This document shows, piece by piece, positions 34,462 to 46,900 of a stretch of DNA of 64,000 nucleotides. A program made the translations under genes and the position numbers. Numbering within the stretch: the first letter of the stretch is position 1; every line of letters begins with the position of its first letter. The notes beneath the pieces are model-generated. The model made no database searches and had not been told where the DNA came from. It saw nothing but the letters and a program-made list of their open reading frames with translations. Location of the stretch: contig OY751495.1 of assembly GCA_963565915.1 (NCBI GenBank), positions 3,038,001-3,102,000 of the forward strand, in the 5' to 3' direction. The DNA comes from Entoloma clypeatum. Lineage: Eukaryota > Basidiomycota > Agaricomycetes > Agaricales > Entolomataceae.

Positions 34462-35678
34462 TATTGACATCTCTACTAGTTAACATTCTAATTATGCTGA
34501 CAAGTAGACATCTTGATGTTGATTTTGCATTTGCTCCTCTCCGTACTCCGATTGCTCCGATGAGTAACTCCGACATCCACACCTTACCTATAGTAGTTAC
34601 TGACCCACTTCTGGTTTACTATAAGTAGTATGAATTCTGTCGTAGTTCCTCAGTTCGAATATTATATGTCACTATATGTTGCCATACATCTCACCAATCT
34701 ACTCCTTTGCCTTTTGTCCTCATCCTCATTCTCACATCTCCACCTCCGCACATCCGCTCTGCACATCCGCTCCTCTCACCCTCCGACATCTGCCAATCCG
34801 AAATCTAGGACCACATCAAAGAATGGGGCGCAACACATAAGTTGAAGCCAGGTCCTTTCTGCAAGACATCGGACTTGTCACATCCGCTCTTCCACTACTC
34901 TGCTCCGACTCATCTGATGTCATCCGACGTTTTCCGACATTGAGAAACACACTACGTGACAAGTGTCCACATTTGCGGAGCTGAAGCAGAGGATTACATC
35001 TGCTCCAATCCTGGTTAGCTAATCATGGAAAGGAGTGGTGGATAGAAGCGGATAGCTCGGACTTTGCAACCGGAGCAGTACTGTCCCAACCAACAGAGGA
35101 CGGTAAGTGGCACCCTGTCGCATTCTATTCCAAAAGCCTTAGTCCAGTGGAACACAACTACAAGATCTACGACAAGGAGATGTTGGCAGTGGTCCACGCA
35201 TTGGAGGAGTGGAGGCACTTCCTCAAAGGAGCGGAGAAGACAGTGGAGATTTGGACGGACCACAAAAATCTTGAGTATTTCATGACAGCTCAAAACTAAA
35301 TAGACGACAAGCTAGATAGTCCTTATACCTTGCTCGTTTCGATTTCAAAATGCACCATCAACCTGGCAAGTCAATGGGCAAGTCCGACACTTTGTCCTGA
35401 TGAGCGGACCACAGAGACAGATTGGGGGACAATGAAAACATTATCCTTCTTCGACCAGAACTGTTTGCAGTGCGAGCAATGCATGGGGTAGCTGTTCAAG
35501 GGGAAGAATGTGACGTCCTCTGCCAGGTTTGACAGGGAATCCGAGAGGGGTTACTGGAGGATAGTGTGGTGGAGGTTGTCAAATCCCTTCTGACCGTCGG
35601 AGCAGGGTCCGTCCGCAGTGCGGAGTGGAGGCAAGCCAAAGTTTTGCTCTACTTCAGGGATTGTATCTATGTTCCTAA

Positions 35679-36034
35679 GGGGTGCAGCCCCCTCTGGCAA
35701 GCGAACACGATCGAAGGATAAGAACCGCACAGGCGCTTCTTTGGTGGGTAGGGCGCAGACACCCCCCAGCGCCGCTAACGGCCAACCTCACAAGGTTGGA
35801 GTGCTCTTGTATCGCGCGGCCAAATATTCGGGTGCGCATACTAACGCGTTTGTTTATAACAGACTCCCCCGTCCTGGCGCGAGGACTTATCAGCTTGACG
35901 GAGCTTTGCGCCGCTTGTTCTTCCTGCGTACGTAGGTCCTCAGACCGATGTAGTTTACTCTATGTCAAGCGGACTGTACCCCTAGTATACCGCTATACAA
36001 ATTGTTGACCAAAAAAAAAAAAAAAAAAAAAAAA
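35679..36034 (+). mobile_element. poly(A)-tailed retroposon (SINE or truncated LINE)
   Basis: 356 bp ending in a run of 24 A (36011-36034), flanked by a perfect 16-bp direct repeat GTATCTATGTTCCTAA (35663-35678, 36035-36050). This is the mark of target-primed reverse transcription. It begins GGGGTGCAGCCCC, a small hairpin. No clear pol III A/B boxes seen and no convincing ORF. It could be a SINE of unknown head or a 5'-truncated LINE 3' end. Confidence 0.9.
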
Positions 36035-36559
36035 GTATCTATGTTCCTAACAATCCCCAACTGTGTTATCGGATCCTCACACAAAACCACGACACTCCGG
36101 TGGCCGGACATCCTGGATGGTGGAAAACCTTGGAACTGGTGTCATGCAATTACTGGTGGCCACACAAGTCTCGTTTAATAGGTCAATATTGCAAGACATG
36201 CGTCCCATGCCTCTGCACCAAGGTCCGACGCACTCCGCCCTCCGGAGAGCTCAATCCGCTACCAGTCCCCACGGAGCGATGGCAAGTAACCAGTGTTGAC
36301 TTCATTACTGAACTACCAGAAGTAGTGTTTCAAGGTCCAGTTTACCTTTGTTGATTTCAGACCGAGACCGGACGGGACCGAACTGGTGAGAGACCGGACC
36401 GCTGGTCTCGGTTTTTAAGGTTTCGGATCACGGCCGGTCTTCGATTCACTCAAAACTTTAGAGTTTGAAAGACTGGCCAAAGACCGGTTTGGATTGGTTT
36501 AAACCAGTATTTTACATGGAACAATCCGAGGATCTGAAATCAATGTCCCAAAATGGCAA

Positions 36560-36655
36560 GTACAAAATTTCTGCCACAAGAAAGACTTGAACTCTGAACT
36601 TCTATAGTATAAAGGATTCTTTTAACACCACTTAACCAACTGAGCCACAAGACCA
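36560..36655 (-). ncRNA. tRNA-like pol III promoter, SINE-head candidate
   Basis: On the minus strand an A-box-like TGGCTCAGTTGG (36648-36637) and a B-box-like AGTTCAAGTCT (36593-36583) are spaced as in tRNA genes. The acceptor arms do not pair well, so it is not a tRNA; a tRNA-derived SINE relic is more likely. Confidence 0.45.
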
Positions 36656-37844
36656 TTATATTTCATTGCTCACAATCACTCTACATCACAACTTTCCCAC
36701 TTCCCAAATAGGCACACCTAAAAAAAACACAAAAGGTGTGTGTGCGTGCTCCCTCCTGCCTCGATCACAAGTAGACAGATTATAAATAAAATCTATAAAT
36801 ATATTTTGGCCTTTTCAGCATCTGTGCCCCTCATTGCAGAGTTAGCAATGGGTGGATGCGTCGTTTCGACATTGGATGATGCACATCAAATGTGTCAAAT
36901 ATATGTAAACAAACTCAAAAAACATCGCATTTCTCCTTAATATGGCTACACAGGAGGAAGTCAGCTTACAGACTATATCAATTATGTAGCAGAGTATCAT
37001 ATGTCAATAAATATGTGTTGATTTTATGGAATGATGCCACGGATTTTAAGTCATAGAGGTGCCATGCTCTACACCAAATAATAGTAAACAATGCGCAAAA
37101 TGCATCACGCAGGCGCGCGCAGTGCCTTCCTCATGGTCTAATAATAGTTGGAAGTGATAGAACTCATAAATAGATATGTATTCACCTTCTGAAGCACTTT
37201 GTATAATTTTTGGAAGTCCAGATAAGATAGAAATAATGAAATGTGCAGATTTCAGTAAAAGTGTTATATCTCCCTAATGAATGAGCCAAATTTGAAAAAT
37301 AAATGTGCTGTGAGATCTCCTGAATGAGGAGAATCCAAAGCTGAAACAAAAAAGTTTGGTCAAATTTTCGACCATATTTACCTCATCAAGTCCTTTAATT
37401 TTATTTGAAGGGTCTGAATAGGTTTACATACACTGTTTCAATAGCATATGTATAGTATATTTAGAGTACAAATGTTGTGCAAAGGAAGAAGCTAGAAAAT
37501 GTTGTTTTTTGTGTTTGAAAACACCATGCCACACTGTTCATCACGATTTACATTGCGTTTTGATGCATCAATTTGGAGCACCAACTTTCTACCATCCATA
37601 GCTCATGTATATAACTCTATATATACTTCCTATGAGTTTCTAGATATGTCTACATAAGGTAAGAATTATTTTTGTGGGTTTTGGTGCCACGGTTTGGGCA
37701 TTGAGGGCACGATTTGCAACAACGTGCATGGCTTGGCATTGATGCCAAGCATGCTCGGCAATCTCCGAAAGTTGAACCATAACTGCCAGCAAAACCTTCC
37801 CACCCTTTTTTTTATCCCCCACCACCACTCCACCCGGCCACCAC

Positions 37845-38480
37845 ATCCGCCCAAGGGCCACTACTCGTGCATAATGGCCACCACTCATGCCCAACGGCCC
37901 TCTCTTCTGCCCAATGGCCACCTTTCATGTCCAACGGCACCCCCCTGTGCCCAACAGCATCCCTTTGCGCCCAATGGTGTCCCTTTGTGCCCAACGGTCC
38001 CGACTCATGCCCAACAGCATCCCTTTGCCCTCAACGCGTCAACCCGCGCCCAATGCTGTCCTTTCACCCCCAACACCATCCCTTCGCCCCCAACGCCGTC
38101 GACCCATGCCCAATGGCCACCTTTCACACCCAACGGTCCCGACTTGCACCCACCACCATTGACCCACGCCACACCGTCCCTTTTCCCCCAACACCATCCC
38201 TTTGCCCTCAACGCCATCAACCCACGCACAACGGCCGCCTTTCACGCCCAATGGCCACCTCGTGTCTCCAACGGCCGCCCCTCTTGCCCAACTGCCCTGA
38301 CTAGTGCCCCACGGCCCCTCTAATGCCCAATGGCCACCTCGCGTCCTCAATGCCGTCGACTCACACCCAGCAAGCACCCTTCCTTCGCGCGCAACGGCCT
38401 CCCTTCGCACCGTAGGCACCACGCACCTGCCATGACACGTGCCCAACGGCCCCCTTTCACACCCAACGGCGTCGAGTCAT
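37845..38480. repeat. degenerate minisatellite
   Basis: About 640 bp of diverged tandem units of about 15-25 bp with consensus words GCCCAACGGCC and CTTTCATGCCCAATGG. Long frames on both strands here (up to 209 codons) come from the repeat and are not genes. Confidence 0.85.
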
Positions 38481-39459
38481 GCCCCAGAGCACATGGGGCT
38501 GGGCAGAGCCCACAGAGGATCAATTGAGGGAGTACGACGCACGCGCGCAGCATTGGGCTGTGTGCGCGTGTCCTTAGTCTTATTTTACTTGTGATATATT
38601 GGTTTAAACTGGTTGAGACCAGTCCGGTCTCACTTCTTTGAGGTAAACGGAACCAATGCACCGGTCTTGCATCGGTCTGGTTCAGTTTTTTCGAGATCAT
38701 GTGAACCAAAAAATCGGTCTCAGTCTCAGTCTCTAAATTTTGAGGGTCAAAAACCGGACTGAACCAGACTTTTAAACACTAACCAGAAGCCCATGGCTAC
38801 GACACTATCATGGTGGTAGTGGACTCAGTAGGGAAGCGGGGACACTTCATCCCGACGCACTCCGACATCTCTGCACTCGGAACTGCACACTCCTATGTTC
38901 AAAATGTCTGGAAACTCCATGGACTACCGGAGGCCATTGTCTCTGACCTCGGACCACAGTTTGTTGCCAAGTTCATGCACGAACTATACAGGCTGCTTGG
39001 CATTAAGGTTGCTGCCTCGACAGCCTACCATCCACAGTCGGACAGACAGACAGAGCAGGTCAATCAAGGATTGGAACAATACCTTTGACTATTCGTCAAT
39101 GAACGTCAAGACAATTGGGATGAATGGCTTTCGATGGCTGAATTCACATACAACAACCATGTTCATGCATTGACACATCAAACTCCGTTCTACATTGACA
39201 CTGGCCGCCATCCACGCATGGGATTCGAACCTTGCGAGAAGCGGATGGAGATCGAGGCGGTAGCGAATTTCAGCGAGCGGATGAAGTCTGCTCTGGAGGA
39301 GGCTCGCGCAGCACTGACAAAGGCAAAAGATGACATGGTGCAATACTACAACCAGCATCGGAGCACCACTCCGACATTCTGCCGGGGGGACAAGGTCTTT
39401 TTAGACTCATCAGACCTCAAAACCACCCGACCCCCAAAAAAACTTGCACATCGGTACAT

Positions 39460-39917
39460 TGTTATGGATTCGCTATCCATGGCATTGATTGCTCGGACAA
39501 GATACAAGACATAGAGGCCTTATCTGATTAATGGCCAGTTTCATCTTATCTATTAGTTTCATGCTTACTATTCACTTTTACATCATTCGGGCCCCGGCCT
39601 CCGCTTACTCACTACAGTATGGTCATCGTTACCATATCTAGATGGTTACTCTCACACATCCTTGACATCGTGTTACTTATTGGACTATACTTAGATACTC
39701 TGACTCACGCTGCAGCAGTTACCATAGACACCTACTCCGGGTCCGCTTCTGGAGTCAGACCGGAACCGCTCTAGAGTCATCTAGATGACTCGACCTTCTA
39801 GTATATATAGGGTAGATACATTGCATGTATTCCCCAGATCTAGCAATCACCTTGGTATCCGCCTTTGCTACTTAAGCCTCTCTGCCTAAGCATTGCATGG
39901 GTTTGTCAACCATAACA
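39460..39917 (+). repeat. solo LTR, 458-bp family
   Basis: Begins TGTTATGGATTCG and ends CCATAACA; same length as the copy at 46087-46544. Flanks TACAT (39455-39459) and TACGT (39918-39922) form a target duplication with one transition. Inserted in the GPF region of gypsy-3 pol. Confidence 0.9.
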
Positions 39918-40342
39918 TACGTAGGCCCTTTCCCAATGGTCCGACCTGTTGGAACACATGCCTACGAACTTCGCCTTCCCCCTTCCATGTCCCGCGTTCA
40001 CCCAGTATTCCATGTCGTCAAACTTTCACTAGTTCCTGACAACCCTTTCCGATGCCAAGTCCACTCTCCTCCGCTTCCGATGGTAGTCAGAGAAGAATTG
40101 GAGAACAATGTTGAAAACCTCTTGGACAGCCAACTGCATCAAGACAAGCTTCAATTCTTGGTCAAATGGAGGGGATATAGCTATGAAGAGAATTCCTGGG
40201 AAGCAGAAGACAATGTCCACACTCTGCGCCTAGTCCACAACTTCTACCGACGTCATCCAGGAGCTCTGCGTTGGATCTCCGCTGCGATATTCGACTCGTT
40301 TTGCCTGACACATCAAGACGCCGTGCCTTGAAGGGGGGGTGA

Positions 40343-40765
40343 TGTAAGGGCAACCACTTTCACTTGTCCTTTCTTTTCTATTCCACCATCTCCGATGTCC
40401 TCTGATGTCCTCCGATCAGATCCGCTGCCTCCAACATCTTATCCACCTCTCCGCATCCGACAACTCCGTGCCCATCCGCTACTCCACACATCGGATCACA
40501 GGTACTATCATTCATCTTGTTTCCATTCATCCCCCATCCCTACTCCCGATCATTGCTCATCATTCATATGTCTCGTTTTATCTCTTATTTCATATCTCAT
40601 TTTACTATTTATCTAACTAGCTTGCAGGGGAATCCTTAGAACTTTCTCTTTGGATCTCCCTTGCAAGGTATGTGTTGTATTACTTATCAGACTGCTCAAT
40701 CTAAACTTTGGATCTCCCTTGCAAGTATCTGAGTTCGAGTCTTGGATCGTAAGGTTGCCCTTACA
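40343..40765 (+). repeat. gypsy-3 3' LTR
   Basis: 423 bp, ends TGTAAGGGCAACC and GGTTGCCCTTACA (a 13-bp terminal inverted repeat), preceded by an AAGGGGGGG polypurine tract. Confidence 0.93.
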
Positions 40766-40927
40766 ATGGTGAGGTGATAGGTGATATTGGGGATGTAACA
40801 AGGGACAAGACAATTGAGACAAGGAACAAGAGATAACAAATTGGAAATGTGTGGGCAAGGTTGAACTGGAAGGGCGACGAGGTCACACTTCCATTACATA
40901 CGCCCTCCGAGGATTGCCTGCAATTCT

Positions 40928-41909
40928 CTAGTCCAACACAGGGTGCTCCTCAACCTTCTCGCCATCATCAAGAGCCAAGTTAGAACCATCCTCCACATCC
41001 TGATAGTCGACAAACTCATTGGCACCCCAGCCCCAGCCATTCTCTTTGTTGACATCATCAGGATCAACCTCCATAGGCAAAGAAGGCGTGAGAGCAGAGC
41101 TGGAGGAGGTAGATGCAATGGGAGTGGAGGCGCATTCCTTGACCTTGCAAGACTTTCCAAAATGATGCTTCTTCAATGTGGAAGCAAACCCAGGCCCACC
41201 ACCTCCAAAAATAGGTCCCTCAACCAGTTCCCTCTTCTTCTTGTCCACCCTACGCCCCGCCACCTCCCTGGAAAAACACACAGAGCGCTCCGCCTGCTGA
41301 ATATGAGGTCCTGGTAGAACTGTCCATCTTCCAGTTCCAGCACCACGTAGCCCTGGCTCTCAAGACCAAATTTCATAACTGCAGCAGGCAAGATCTGGTG
41401 GTCCTGGACCTTGTAGTGCTCGGTGGAAGGGCACTTTGTGTTGCCCCAAAGGAGGCCAGCACCCTCGGCATAAGTGAACTTCTCCGAAATGCTAGGTTCG
41501 CTGTTGAACATCTTGGCAAACTCAATATAGCCTACTGGCATGTTGCGTACCATCCGGCCCTTTTCACAAACTCATGTGTCATATGTAATATAGCTGCAAA
41601 GTTGCCCGGCATGGACACCCATAGTGACATCATGGTCCACAGGGTCGCTGGGTACAAACCAGAACTGCCCATGACGGTCGAGGCAGGGATGGTCAGCCAT
41701 AGTGTGGAGAGTGGTTGGTGGTTTGACTTCGCAGTAGATGGTCTTGGAAGGATAACTGGGTGACAGAATGCAATGAGAGGGTCAAACGAGTGTGGGGCAA
41801 GGCATAGCGGGTTGAGGAGGGAGCCTAGCAGGCCAAGAAAGAGGTCGAGTGGGTTGTGCAAAAGAAATGGAAGGACGAGGAGGAGGTAATGTGTGTCAAA
41901 TATGATAGG
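40928..41909 (-). pseudogene. lineage-specific gene, 3' part, split by gypsy-4
   Basis: Minus strand. Joined directly to 48061-47815 once gypsy-4 and one AAGGT copy are set aside: the frame crosses the join without a shift. Reads through MADHPCLDRHGQFWFVP, VHAGQLCSYI, PVGYIEFAKMF and an acidic, Ser-rich tail ending at 40928. Three in-frame TGA codons lie before CAC, CCC and GTT (the last at 41574-41572), each one change from CGA, plus one frameshift near 41300. It resembles, from memory, a family of unknown function frequent in Agaricomycete genomes. Role unknown. Confidence 0.6.
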
Positions 41910-41914
41910 AAGGT

Positions 41915-42175
41915 TGTTATGATCATATTTTCACTTTTCACTTATCTCAATCTTATCTTATCTACATTGTGTTGTACATGAGGACATCTTATCATTAGCA
42001 TGCAGCAGCCTCATGGTATTTACATATATAAGTAGGGTACTTTCACTTGTATTTGATAGCTTGTTCTCTTGAGATTCCCACTGGGTCTCTTGGCAATACA
42101 GTTCTCTTACCACTTTTCCACTTCGTTCCTAAGGTTTGGGCTTGCGACGTCGTTTGACTTAGCGTTGCCTCAACA
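41915..42175 (+). repeat. gypsy-4 5' LTR
   Basis: 261 bp, TGTTATGATC...CCTCAACA. It is 58 bp shorter than the 3' LTR, mainly through loss of the segment between TTATCATTA and GCAGCCTCATGG. Confidence 0.92.
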
Positions 42176-42754
42176 GAAGAACAAGCTCTTTCTACTCACC
42201 CACCCAAACACACACTTCCTACTCCATCATCACTATCCCTGCCATTTCGCACTTTTGTGTTAAAAGTCGCACTTCGTTATTACATGTGGACCCTAGCATT
42301 AAGGGGGACCTCCTGGACTTCAGGAATAAGAAGAGAAACACTTGATACATCCATTATAACTAGTGTTGCTGTTCAAGACACACAGGGAAACGTTGAGCCT
42401 GTCCCGTGTCAAGGTGACCAAAGGCCGACACATCTAACCCTCGGGAAAGTTGCTGGTGCATGTGATGGTTTGGAAGAGAAGACCGTACACATCTAGTTTG
42501 CAAAAGGTGTTCCAATCCCCAACTCCTCGACATTGTGATTTGACCAGTCCAGCACGTGTAGGGGTATTGACTGCATGGACTTCATCTTTCCCAGATCTTC
42601 CTCTATTCGGGCATCCCGACTGCCTGGGTAGACAGATCGTTCTTTGGGTTTTCTTTTCAGATTTTTTTTCGCCTAAGCGTCAGAACAGGGTTGCGCGCCC
42701 GACGCAAGGTACTATTGTTCAAACCAAAACACCTCCCCCCGTCAAAACACCATC

Positions 42755-43847
42755 ATGGACAACCAAGACTTTCAGGACGAAGCCCCCAAACTCCCTGAAC
42801 ATCACGCTCCCCCCATCGCACCACCTCCTCCTCCTCCTCCTCACCGACCAGGCCAAAGAATTGAAATAGCTGCAGATCCTGGCAAATACAATGGATCCCG
42901 ACCCCTGTTTTCAGGATGGTGGGCAAAAATGCTCATGTGGATCCGAGTAAATCAAGGTTTGCTACATGGAGATGACAAAATCTGTATCGCAGTCTGGTCC
43001 CGATTAGATGGACCGATTGCAGGAACATATGGGGAGACATGACTCACCCAATGCATGGAATCTAATGATTGGCCAACATACCAAAATTTGGTCTATGAGA
43101 TCACCACGAGGTTTCACCCTACCACCGAAGTGGAATGGGCCAGAGCAAAGATTGAGGGGTTCAAACAGAACCAGATGAAAACAGACGATTGGATCATGCA
43201 GTTTGGAACACTGGCGATCAAAGGAAAAATTGAGGATCATCATGGGATTTCATTACTGGAGAGAAATGCCCGGGACTCAATCATACAGCAATTGTTTCAG
43301 CAAGGAAGACGTCAGGACACCATGCAGGAAACTGTCGAAGAAATCTCAGCCATCGGAAGGGCAGAAGAGAATTACGCCATGAGGCAAGGAATGAGGCAGG
43401 GACCTCAAAGACAAGGGAACCAATGGGGAAATCGCCCCGCAGAATCAGCAAGCACCGCGGCTGCAAGGCCAGAATAATTTTGGAAGGCCCTTTGGGCAGC
43501 AACAGAATGGGGGGTACCGTCCCCAGCAAAACGGTCAGCAGCAACAACGACGTGATCCAAACATGATGAATGTCAACAGAAACCAGCGACGCGCTCCTGG
43601 TAATTGCTATAACTGTGGTGGACAGGGGCATTTCACCCGAGATTGCAGGCAGCCGCAGCGCAGGGTACAAGTGGCAATGATCAAACAGATTGATGAACAC
43701 GAGGAAGAAGAGATTGTGCGACAGATAACGGCAAGGCGTCAAGCACATCAAGCCACAAATGGACAAATGGGTGTGAATAGCGCGCCTGCACTGAATCCCA
43801 ATGGACAAGCTGCAGGGCAGCAGGGTTTTGTGAATGTCAACCAGTAA
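42755..43847 (+). pseudogene. gypsy-4 gag
   Basis: ATG 42755. Pro-rich N-terminus, Gag core, Gln/Asn-rich linker, CCHC knuckle CYNCGGQGHFTRDC. TGA at 43040-43042 stands where a Trp codon is likely, and one frameshift lies near 43430-43480. Confidence 0.88.
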
Positions 43848-43972
43848 TTCCCCCACTGGCTCTGACAAATTGTTACAAACAATTGCCTATAGACTCTTAT
43901 ATACATAAGAACACTGTAAAATCATAGTTTCAGAAACTTACAGACGCAGCAGTTACATACAATAAAATACTA

Positions 43973-46900
43973 TTGGACAAACCCAAAAAGGTAAAAACTC
44001 AAAAAAATAGCACAGATGATTCGGACTTAGATACACTTGTAAATTATATTATTGGGGAGTCCTCGGAAACGAGGCTTGGTTCAGCCCTTACGGATGAATG
44101 CTTAATTCCCTGTTGCGAAGAATCAGACAATTTAACTAGGCAAACGGACTCTATGGGGGAACCATCTTTTATTCAATCCGCTTCTTTGGAAAAGGAGCTT
44201 ATGATGAAAATCATGCTGGAAACATTGCGGGACAGACGCACCTTTGATGTTGATGCATTATTGGACTCAGGGGCGACAGGGATGTTCATTGATCTGGACT
44301 TCACCAAGAGAAACAATATTAAATTAAGGGAACTACCTTTCCCCATTCGGGTCTACAATGTTGATGGCACGCTTAACCAAGGAGGTTTGATCACGCATGA
44401 GGCAGTCATGGCCATGCGGTATAAGGGACATGTGAAAATAGCAGTGTTTGAAGCATGCAACCTAGAAAAAGCTAAAATTATTGTTGGACACACTTGGCTG
44501 AAACACCATAATCCAGAGATTGATTGGGAAAAAGCAGAAATTAAACTATCAAGATGTCCAGAAGAATGCGGCATGCGTCGAACACGTTATTTGAATAAAA
44601 CTGCAAGAACCAGATGGGGTGGAAGAATTGAAGAAGTAGTAAAAGGAAATGAAGAAGAAGTAGAGGAGGAAGTAATCCACATGCTCAGGGCAGCAAAAGG
44701 AGAAACCTCAGATGAAATGCCAGCAGAACAGGTAGTTCCCCAGAAATATCACAAATATCTATCAGTTTTCGAAAAGAAAGCATCGGAGAGGTTACCAGTC
44801 TGGAAACCATGGGATCACGCCATAGACCTAAAGCCAGATTTCGTACCAAAAAAGGCCAAAGTCTACCCCTTGTCACCGGACAAAAGGAAAGAAGTATCAG
44901 AATTTGTGGATGATCAATCACGCAAAGGGTATATTCGACCTACCAAGTCACCACAAACTTTGCCAGTATTCTTTATACCCAAAAAGGATGGAAAGAAACG
45001 AATGGTACAGGATTACCGACATATTAACAGCTGGACTGTCCGCAATAATTATCCACTCCCATTGATTCCGGAGTTGATCAATAAGTTAAAAGGGAAGAAA
45101 AGGTTCACCAAGATGGATCTCAGATGGGGCTACAACAATGTGCGCATCAAGGAAGGAGACGAGTGGAAAGCGGCATTTACGACCCCTGATGGAGCCTTTG
45201 AACCAACAGTCATGTTTTTTGGATTGAATAATTCCCTGAGCACGTTCCAGACCATGATGAACGATATCTTTAGGGACTTGATTGACCAGGGATATGTGGT
45301 TATTTATATTGATGATATATTGGTGGCAACAGAAGGAGAGAAAGGACATGACGCCATAGTGGAGGAAGTTTTGAAAAGATTACGAGAAAACAATTTATTC
45401 CTGAAACCAGAGAAATGTTTCTTTGATAAAGACGAAATAGAGTTCTTGGGATTAATTATTGGGAAGGATGGAATTCGGATGGACCCTTCGAAAGTAGACA
45501 CCATCAAACAATGGCCGACACTGACTAAGATGAAGGAAGTACAATCATTCCTTGGACTCGCCAACTTCTATCGGAGATTCATCAAGGATTTCTCTAAAGT
45601 GGCCGGACCATTACATAAGTTAACAAGGAAGGACATGGTATGGAAATGGAGTACAGAACAGGAGGAAGCATTCGACGCGCTAAAAAGGTTATTTACGGAA
45701 GCACCCATATTGGTATCACCCAATCTGAATCAGAAGTTAAGAGTAGAATCAGATGCATCGGACTTCGCCACGGGAGTGATTCTATCTATGGAATGTGAGG
45801 ATGAGAAATGGAGGCCATGTGCCTTTTTATCTAAAGGATTAAATGATGTGGAAAGAAATTACGACGTACACAATAAAGAAATGCTGGGCATAATTCGAGC
45901 GCTGGAAGCATAGAGACACCACCTTGAAGGAGCCAAACATGAGGTCAAGATCTGGACCGATCATAAAAACCTTGAGTACTTCATGCAGGGTCGAAAGCTT
46001 AATCGCAGACAAGCACATTGGGCATTGTATCTAACACGTTTCAACTTTAAATTAATACACAAGGCAGGAACTTCAATGGGGAAGGCTGTTATGGTTGACG
46101 AACCCATGCGATGCTTAGGCAGAGAGGCTTAAGTAGCAAAGGCGGATACCAAGGTGATTGCTAGATCTGGGGAATACATGCAATGTATCTACCCTATATA
46201 TACTAGAAGGTTGAGTCATCTAGATGACTCTAGAGCGGTTCCGGTCTGACTCCAGAAGCGGACCCGGAGTAGGTGTCTATGGTAACTGCTGTGGCATGAG
46301 TCAGAGTATCTAAGTATAGTCCAATAAGTAACACGATGTCAAGGATGTGTGAGAGTAACCATCTAGATATGGTAACGATGACCATACTGTAGTGAGTAAG
46401 CGGAGGCCGGGGCCCGAATGATGTAAAAGTGAATAGTAAGCCTGAAACCAATAGATAAGATGAAACTGGCCATTAATCAGATAAGGCCTCTATGTCTTGT
46501 ATCTTGTTCGAGCGATCAATGCCATGGATAGCGAATCCATAACAAAGGCGGACGCTCTTTCAAGAAGAGTTGACCATAGAAAGGGGGTAGAAAATGACAA
46601 TGAGGATGTAACACTATTGAAACCCGAATATTTCCACTTGTGTGCAATGGATTGGGGACATCTACTTATTGATGGAGAAGAAACTAAACTATTGAAAAAC
46701 ATCAGGGATGCAAAAGAGTTTGATGAGCAAGTGCTCAAAGTGGTGGAAGAATTAAAGAAAACAAACACAAAAACATTACGAGCGGAGGAATGGCATGAGC
46801 AGGGTTTATGGTTGCATAGAGGAAAGGTGTACATTCCAAAGGATCAGGAACTCAGGGTGGAGATTATTAAATTACATCATGACAATTCAGTCACTGGACA

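Larger units (their letters stand above)
32759..34961 (+). repeat. solo LTR of gypsy-5 family, itself interrupted
   Basis: Begins TGTCATAACC and ends ACGTGACA, matching the LTR at 51986-52502 in opposite orientation. It lies in gypsy-3 pol. Flanks AATGT (32754-32758) and AGTGT (34962-34966) look like a 5-bp target duplication with one transition. The Tc1 element at 32843-34461 is inserted in it. Confidence 0.85.
36323..38781. mobile_element. non-autonomous hAT-like DNA transposon
   Basis: 2459 bp flanked by the 8-bp duplication ACCAGAAG (36315-36322, 38782-38789). Terminal inverted repeats start TAGTGTTT (perfect 8 bp, then imperfect to about 20). Both subterminal regions are dense in GACCGG/CCGGTC words, as in hAT elements where they bind transposase. 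No transposase ORF is present. The interior holds a tRNA-like pol III promoter and a minisatellite. Confidence 0.85.
30922..40331 (+). pseudogene. gypsy-3 pol, split into five pieces
   Basis: Overlaps the gag end in another frame. 30922-32758: protease (LNSGATG, with DSG changed to NSG) and reverse transcriptase (YLNDILIF in place of YxDD, a changed catalytic residue). 34962-35678: RNase H with two 1-bp deletions. 36051-36322: integrase H2C2 finger. 38790-39459: DDE core (TIMVVVDSVGKRG, SDLGPQF, TEQVNQ). 39918-40331: GPF region and chromodomain (FLVKWRGYSYEENSWE). Stops at 31288-31290 (TAG) and 39086-39088 (TGA). Non-functional, with YxDD lost. Confidence 0.9.
29198..40765 (+). mobile_element. 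Ty3/gypsy chromovirus gypsy-3 with nested insertions
   Basis: A full element whose parts are separated by later insertions. Own sequence: 29198-32758, 34962-35678, 36051-36322, 38790-39459, 39918-40765. Removing each insertion with one copy of its target duplication restores contiguous pol sequence at each join. The 5' LTR lacks its first bases (TGTAAGGGCA-), and an ATGG before it against ATGGT after the 3' LTR suggests the original duplication. Confidence 0.93.

Noticed and set aside
35618..36008. Two overlapping frames of about 105 residues in the retroposon
   Set aside because: They cross the insertion border or lack any recognisable domain.
37640..38446. Long frames of up to 209 codons on both strands
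   Set aside because: Translations of the minisatellite; periodic and frame-independent.
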